Source: JADLBR01 sp020847615
GTDB lineage: Bacteria > Verrucomicrobiota > Verrucomicrobiia > JADLBR01
Direction: 5' to 3'
Assembly: GCA_026646655.1 (NCBI GenBank)
Contig: JAPKHT010000001.1
Coordinates: forward strand, 62,001 to 126,000
Length of the DNA stretch: 64,000 bases
The notes under the pieces are model-generated. The model did no database searches and had not been told where the DNA came from. It saw only the letters and a program-made list of their open reading frames with translations. The number at the start of each line of letters is the position of its first letter. Positions within the stretch are counted from its first letter, which is position 1. Both the position numbers and the translations under genes were made by a program. Positions 60,908-64,000 of the stretch are shown one piece after another.

Positions 60908-62271
60908 GCCTCCGGGTTGGAATACCGGTTGTTGTTGCGCTGACCGCTGGCCCGTGCGTGTCCGGCGGCGTCGATCTGGGGGGCGTGACGGTATCGCTCG
61001 AGGCCTATCATGGCCCCGCGAGCGTCACGGCAGAGATCGAGGCGCCATTCCGGCTGCGCCTGGCGGTGCATCCCGCGGAGGAGAAGGGGGCGTTGGCGAT
61101 CCGCGTGGCCTTGCCGAAGACCGGTCCCCGGGCGTGGCCCGCAGAGGATGTCGAGGTGCGTGACTCGCGGGGCGAGGCGATGATGGTGCGGCGCGCCGGC
61201 ATCGAATGGTCCACGCTTGTGATCCCCGTGCCCGCCACCGCGGCGGCGTACGTGGTCCAGGCCGTGGGCCCGGCGCCGAAGCGAGCCCCGGGGCCGCCCG
61301 ACAGCGCGCGGGTCATCATGGATGACGCCACCGGCCTGCGCCTTGGCATCGCGAGATGGTACGACGGCCGGAAGGCCGCGCTGAGCATCCGTTTCGATGA
61401 CTCGCATCCCACGCATCTGACCGCGGCCGCGCCCATCTTGCGCGAGTATGGTTTCCGCGGCACGTTCATGGTCAATCCCGGGGCCGCAGAGCCGGGGAGC
61501 AGGAGGCGCTCCAATTTTGCCGAGCGCGCGTCGGAGTGGGCGGCCTTGGCCCAACAGGGTGATCACGAGCTGGCCAACCACACGGCCCACCATCGAGGCG
61601 CCAAGGGCGACGAAGAGATGGAGGCGGAAATCGGCGATGCGGCGCGCGCCATCTGGGCGATGACGCCCGGGAAGAGCAAGCTCATGGCGCTCAATCTGGG
61701 CGGCGGCACCTTCTGGGAGACAACCCGCACCCTGCGCTACTATCTCGACAAGTACCACCAGTTCGATGCCTCCGGTAATTCCACGGGCATGGATGACAGC
61801 TATGGGGATCGCGTCGGCAATTTCCGCCGGATGCTGGAGCAGCATGTGGAGCGCGGCCTTTGGTTGCGCGTCCACTACCACTACATTGGCGAAGGGCTCA
61901 GCAGCAGCGAGGCAAACTTCCGCGCCGCCCTGGACGTTGCCAAGGCACACCGGTCGGCCCTGTGGGTCGCCGGCATGGCAGATATCCACAAATACCAGAC
62001 CGGGCGCGATTCTGCGCGATTGACTCTCCTCGGATCTAGCGCCACTCGCCTCGAATTTCGCATCGCCCCCCAAACCGACCACGAACTCTACGATCATCCG
62101 CTGACCCTGGAGATGACGCGCGCGGGAGCGCTGGATGCGACCCGGGTGGCGGTTAAAGACGCGGGCGGACAGGCCGTCCCGGTTCGCGCCGGCGATGGCG
62201 CGGGCGACGCCGTCCTGCGGTTCGACGTGGCCCCGCGCGAGGCGGCTTACTCCATCGAGATCAAACCCTGA
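60904..62271 (+). CDS. Polysaccharide deacetylase-like protein (CE4/NodB)
   Basis: The 455-residue exported protein has a NodB-like domain from about residue 150: LSIRFDDSHPTHL corresponds to the TFDDG motif (Asp165/Asp166), and HELANHTAHH supplies metal-binding His226 and His230. About 130 N-terminal residues and a C-terminal beta domain flank it. RFDDSH in place of TFDDGP places it in the divergent NodB-like group common in PVC genomes. It probably removes N- or O-acetyl groups from a glycan. REP R4 lies directly after its stop. Confidence 0.72.
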   Translation: MSLRVGIPVVVALTAGPCVSGGVDLGGVTVSLEAYHGPASVTAEIEAPFRLRLAVHPAEEKGALAIRVALPKTGPRAWPAEDVEVRDSRGEAMMVRRAGIEWSTLVIPVPATAAAYVVQAVGPAPKRAPGPPDSARVIMDDATGLRLGIARWYDGRKAALSIRFDDSHPTHLTAAAPILREYGFRGTFMVNPGAAEPGSRRRSNFAERASEWAALAQQGDHELANHTAHHRGAKGDEEMEAEIGDAARAIWAMTPGKSKLMALNLGGGTFWETTRTLRYYLDKYHQFDASGNSTGMDDSYGDRVGNFRRMLEQHVERGLWLRVHYHYIGEGLSSSEANFRAALDVAKAHRSALWVAGMADIHKYQTGRDSARLTLLGSSATRLEFRIAPQTDHELYDHPLTLEMTRAGALDATRVAVKDAGGQAVPVRAGDGAGDAVLRFDVAPREAAYSIEIKP

Positions 62272-62295
62272 CCCGAAAATTGCCCATCGCCTCCC

Positions 62296-62336
62296 GTAGC
62301 CGAGCGCGTGAGCGTTTGGCCAAAGCCTCTCGGCTT
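62296..62336 (+). repeat. REP element R4
   Basis: GTAG, CCGAGCGC, tetraloop GTGA, GCGTTTGG (62296-62319), then a second hairpin AAGCC-TCTC-GGCTT at 62323-62336. That hairpin sits where R1 and R3 carry ATCGCC/GGCGAT: a different sequence with preserved pairing. It is preceded by CGAAAATTGCCCATCGCC. Confidence 0.85.
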
Positions 62337-62379
62337 CGGATACATTCACGGCCCCGGCGGCGCCCCCGACGCGGAGGGG

Positions 62380-62412
62380 ATTTCGCGCATGCGCGCGAAA
62401 TTTGCAGGCTAG
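62380..62412. repeat. Palindromic repeat with GCAGGCTA tail, copy 2
   Basis: ATTTCGCGC, ATGC, GCGCGAAAT is a perfect palindrome (62380-62401), followed by TTGCAGGCTAG. It is related to 7254-7289 and located 33 bp before the last gene. Confidence 0.65.
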
Positions 62413-62444
62413 ACCCTGGATCCGAAGGCATCCATGTTCTTGCA

Positions 62445-64000
62445 ATGGGCCGGGAGCCGGACTTTGGGCCCGCGGGGTGCAGCGCGCGGGCGGATGTGGC
62501 CATCACACGCCGCCACTCCGCGGGTGTCGCGGCGGCGACGGTGGCGCTGTGGCTGGTGCCCAACATGGCGCCCTGCGCGGCCGCATCGCAGCCGATGACG
62601 GACGTCTGCGCCGGAATGTACCGCGCCGCCGTGGAAAGGGCCATGGCGGAGACCGCCGCGCCGAAGAAGGCCCGCGCGAGCGACGAGATCAGCGGGGCAC
62701 TCGCGGCTTGGATGGTGGCCGAGCGGACGAAGGAAGAGAAGTTTCGGGCTTTCGCGCTGGGGCGGTATGACGCGTTCCTCGGGTTGACGATCGATCACGA
62801 TTTTCACGTCAGCCGACCCTTTGGCCTGCTGACGCTGAGGCTGCAGCGGGCGGGCGCGCTGGTGGGCGAGCGGCGGGCACGGGCGGTCGCGCAGGCCGGC
62901 GAGCGGATCGCGTGGTTCCTGGACAAGCGGCAGTTCGACGAGAAGCTCTTCGATTGCAACATCGCGCTGGCCGATACCCTCGCGGTGTCCTGCCTTGCCC
63001 GGGCCTTTCCCGACGACCCATCGGTGCGCGCCGCGGAGATACGCGGGGCCGTGGCCGCGCTCGGGAAGCGCATCCTCGCGAATGGCGACCTCAATGAGAA
63101 CGCCAGCAATTACGCCAGCCTGGGGATCTGCTTTTTCCTCGAACTGGCGAAACTGGAGGGCTGGCTGGACGAGGTCGGCAAGTCGCCGCATTTCCGGAAC
63201 ATGTTCGCGCGGATGCGCGACCTGATCTCGCCCGTCGGCTCGATCCCTGAATACGGGGATGGCTACTTCGAGCATCGGCAGATCCGGCTGGATTTCGTGC
63301 TCTTGCTGGAGATGGCGGCGCGGCTCTACAACGATGCGTCGTTCCAAGAGGCGGTGCGGCGGCTCCCGGGCACCGCCCCGCAGGGGTTGGACGAGGATCA
63401 ATTGCACCGCGGCTACATGCTCCTGGATCTCGATCCCTTTGCGCCCATGGCACGCTCCGAGCCGATGCTCTCCGGGGTACAGCACCGCCGCGTGCCGGGA
63501 TCGCCCGCCACGGTCGTGCCGGACAAGCTGATCCTAAGGACGGGGTCGAGGCCCGGCGACGCGATGATCATGATGGATCTCTACGCCCTGGGCAGCCACG
63601 CCCACGAATACAAGCGCCCGTCCATCGCGTACTATGAGGTGGCCGGCGTCCCTCTGTTCCACAACATCGGTCGCCGCGGCACCCGCTCGGGCCAGTGCGG
63701 CAATAGCTTCTGGATCCTTGATCGGCCCGAAGCCTTTCCCGGATATCCCAGGACCAACGCCTGGAACACCATGGCCGTGCCAGCCGATTATTGCTTCCCA
63801 GGCCAGGATCCAGGCTCGCGCAAGATTGGACCCTCCTTGCTCTTTCGGAATTTTCGCACGCCCGAGATCCAATTTCTTCGGCTCGACAACCTCCGGCTCG
63901 AGGGGCCAAAGGGCATCCTGCTGCTGGATGGCTTCGAGTCGCCCAAGAGCTGGCACTCGAACGTGTCCGGGCACCCGAGGGTGAAACTGGCGTCCAGCCA
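62445..64000 (+). CDS. Heparinase/alginate-lyase-like protein, 3' end outside window
   Basis: The frame is open from ATG 62445 to the right edge (518 codons) with no stop. A hydrophobic leader (HSAGVAAATVALWLVPNMAP) lies some 25 residues in; GTG 62496 would place it properly and may be the true start. The visible part is a helical toroid (FDCNIALADTLAVSCLARAF, NGDLNENASNYASLGI, SIPEYGDGYFEHRQIRL). The beginning of a beta-sandwich follows (AYYEVAGVPLFHNIG, GFESPKSWHS). The layout matches heparinase II/III- and alginate-lyase-type enzymes and parallels the gene at 7410. Substrate specificity is not readable. Confidence 0.65.
   Translation, partial: MGREPDFGPAGCSARADVAITRRHSAGVAAATVALWLVPNMAPCAAASQPMTDVCAGMYRAAVERAMAETAAPKKARASDEISGALAAWMVAERTKEEKFRAFALGRYDAFLGLTIDHDFHVSRPFGLLTLRLQRAGALVGERRARAVAQAGERIAWFLDKRQFDEKLFDCNIALADTLAVSCLARAFPDDPSVRAAEIRGAVAALGKRILANGDLNENASNYASLGICFFLELAKLEGWLDEVGKSPHFRNMFARMRDLISPVGSIPEYGDGYFEHRQIRLDFVLLLEMAARLYNDASFQEAVRRLPGTAPQGLDEDQLHRGYMLLDLDPFAPMARSEPMLSGVQHRRVPGSPATVVPDKLILRTGSRPGDAMIMMDLYALGSHAHEYKRPSIAYYEVAGVPLFHNIGRRGTRSGQCGNSFWILDRPEAFPGYPRTNAWNTMAVPADYCFPGQDPGSRKIGPSLLFRNFRTPEIQFLRLDNLRLEGPKGILLLDGFESPKSWHSNVSGHPRVKLASS

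Noticed and set aside
60463..62445. Minus-strand open frame of 660 codons opposite the membrane protein and deacetylase genes
   Set aside because: It is antisense to two genes with recognisable features; composition (His/Arg/Gly-rich, no motif) is that of a GC-driven shadow frame.
40050..62445. Recurring peptide PNAHA(F/L)GYG in several antisense frames
   Set aside because: It is only the translation of the REP sequence in one frame and not a protein motif.
1..64000. tRNA, rRNA, riboswitch or integrase/attachment site
   Set aside because: None was recognised by eye on either strand; a covariance-model scan would be needed to exclude small structured RNAs.

Overview
The window is high-GC bacterial DNA almost entirely filled with genes for secreted carbohydrate-active enzymes. 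Seven formylglycine-type sulfatases, many glycosidases and esterases, right-handed beta-helix proteins, a periplasm-facing two-component system and an AraC-type regulator are present, with no SusC/SusD pair. This points to the PVC superphylum, most likely Verrucomicrobiota (or Kiritimatiellota/Lentisphaerota). That is an inference from gene content; no rRNA, tRNA or ribosomal protein gene is present to confirm it.

Layout. 1-1533 (-): 5' part of a GH85-like endo-beta-N-acetylglucosaminidase running off the left edge. 1534-2173: no intact gene, but a decayed REP-associated transposase (RAYT). 2174-7114: alpha/beta hydrolase, response regulator and histidine kinase (-), SGNH hydrolase and a tiny membrane protein. 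7410-27975 (+): a long, tightly packed cluster with heparinase II/III-like protein, Tat-exported Gfo/Idh/MocA oxidoreductase, sulfatase, sialidase, DUF6259-like protein, two tandem paralogues of unknown function, GH16+propeller fusion, a modular glycosidase-like protein, sulfatase, BNR propeller protein and GH36. Several junctions are 4-nt ATGA overlaps. 28189-33752 (-): large GH42-like protein, sulfatase and FAD-dependent oxidoreductase. 33753-34900: a scar region with MITE-like palindromes, an orphan sulfatase leader and a two-gene nucleotidyltransferase module. 34901-41529 (+): (alpha/alpha)6-barrel glycosidase, GH99-like protein, GH29 fucosidase and sulfatase. 41530-42351 (-): AraC regulator. 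42555-55401: beta-helix proteins alternating with sulfatases, a sialate O-acetylesterase and an abhydrolase. 55503-62271: a phosphatase-like protein with degraded metal sites (-), a 1049-residue LamG protein, a membrane protein and a polysaccharide deacetylase. 62445-64000: heparinase/alginate-lyase-like protein running off the right edge.

Functional reading (inference). GH85, GH99-like, sialidase, sialate O-acetylesterase, fucosidase, GH36, GH16 and sulfatases together fit dismantling of sulfated, sialylated or fucosylated glycans such as glycoproteins, mucins or sulfated algal polysaccharides. No formylglycine-generating enzyme or anSME is in the window, so sulfatase maturation must be supplied elsewhere.

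Non-coding structure is the most striking part. (1) A family of REP elements has the exact architecture GTAG-N8-GNRA-N8', with stems that change sequence but keep pairing; a dead RAYT lies in the same window, and two copies supply the stop codon of the preceding gene. (2) Nearly the same signal-peptide-coding DNA fronts many unrelated enzymes between 10.5 and 34.9 kb, and one copy is an orphan with no enzyme behind it. (3) Two promoter regions share a pair of 21-bp direct repeats, a plausible AraC-type operator. (4) Two other promoter regions share a 19-bp palindrome.
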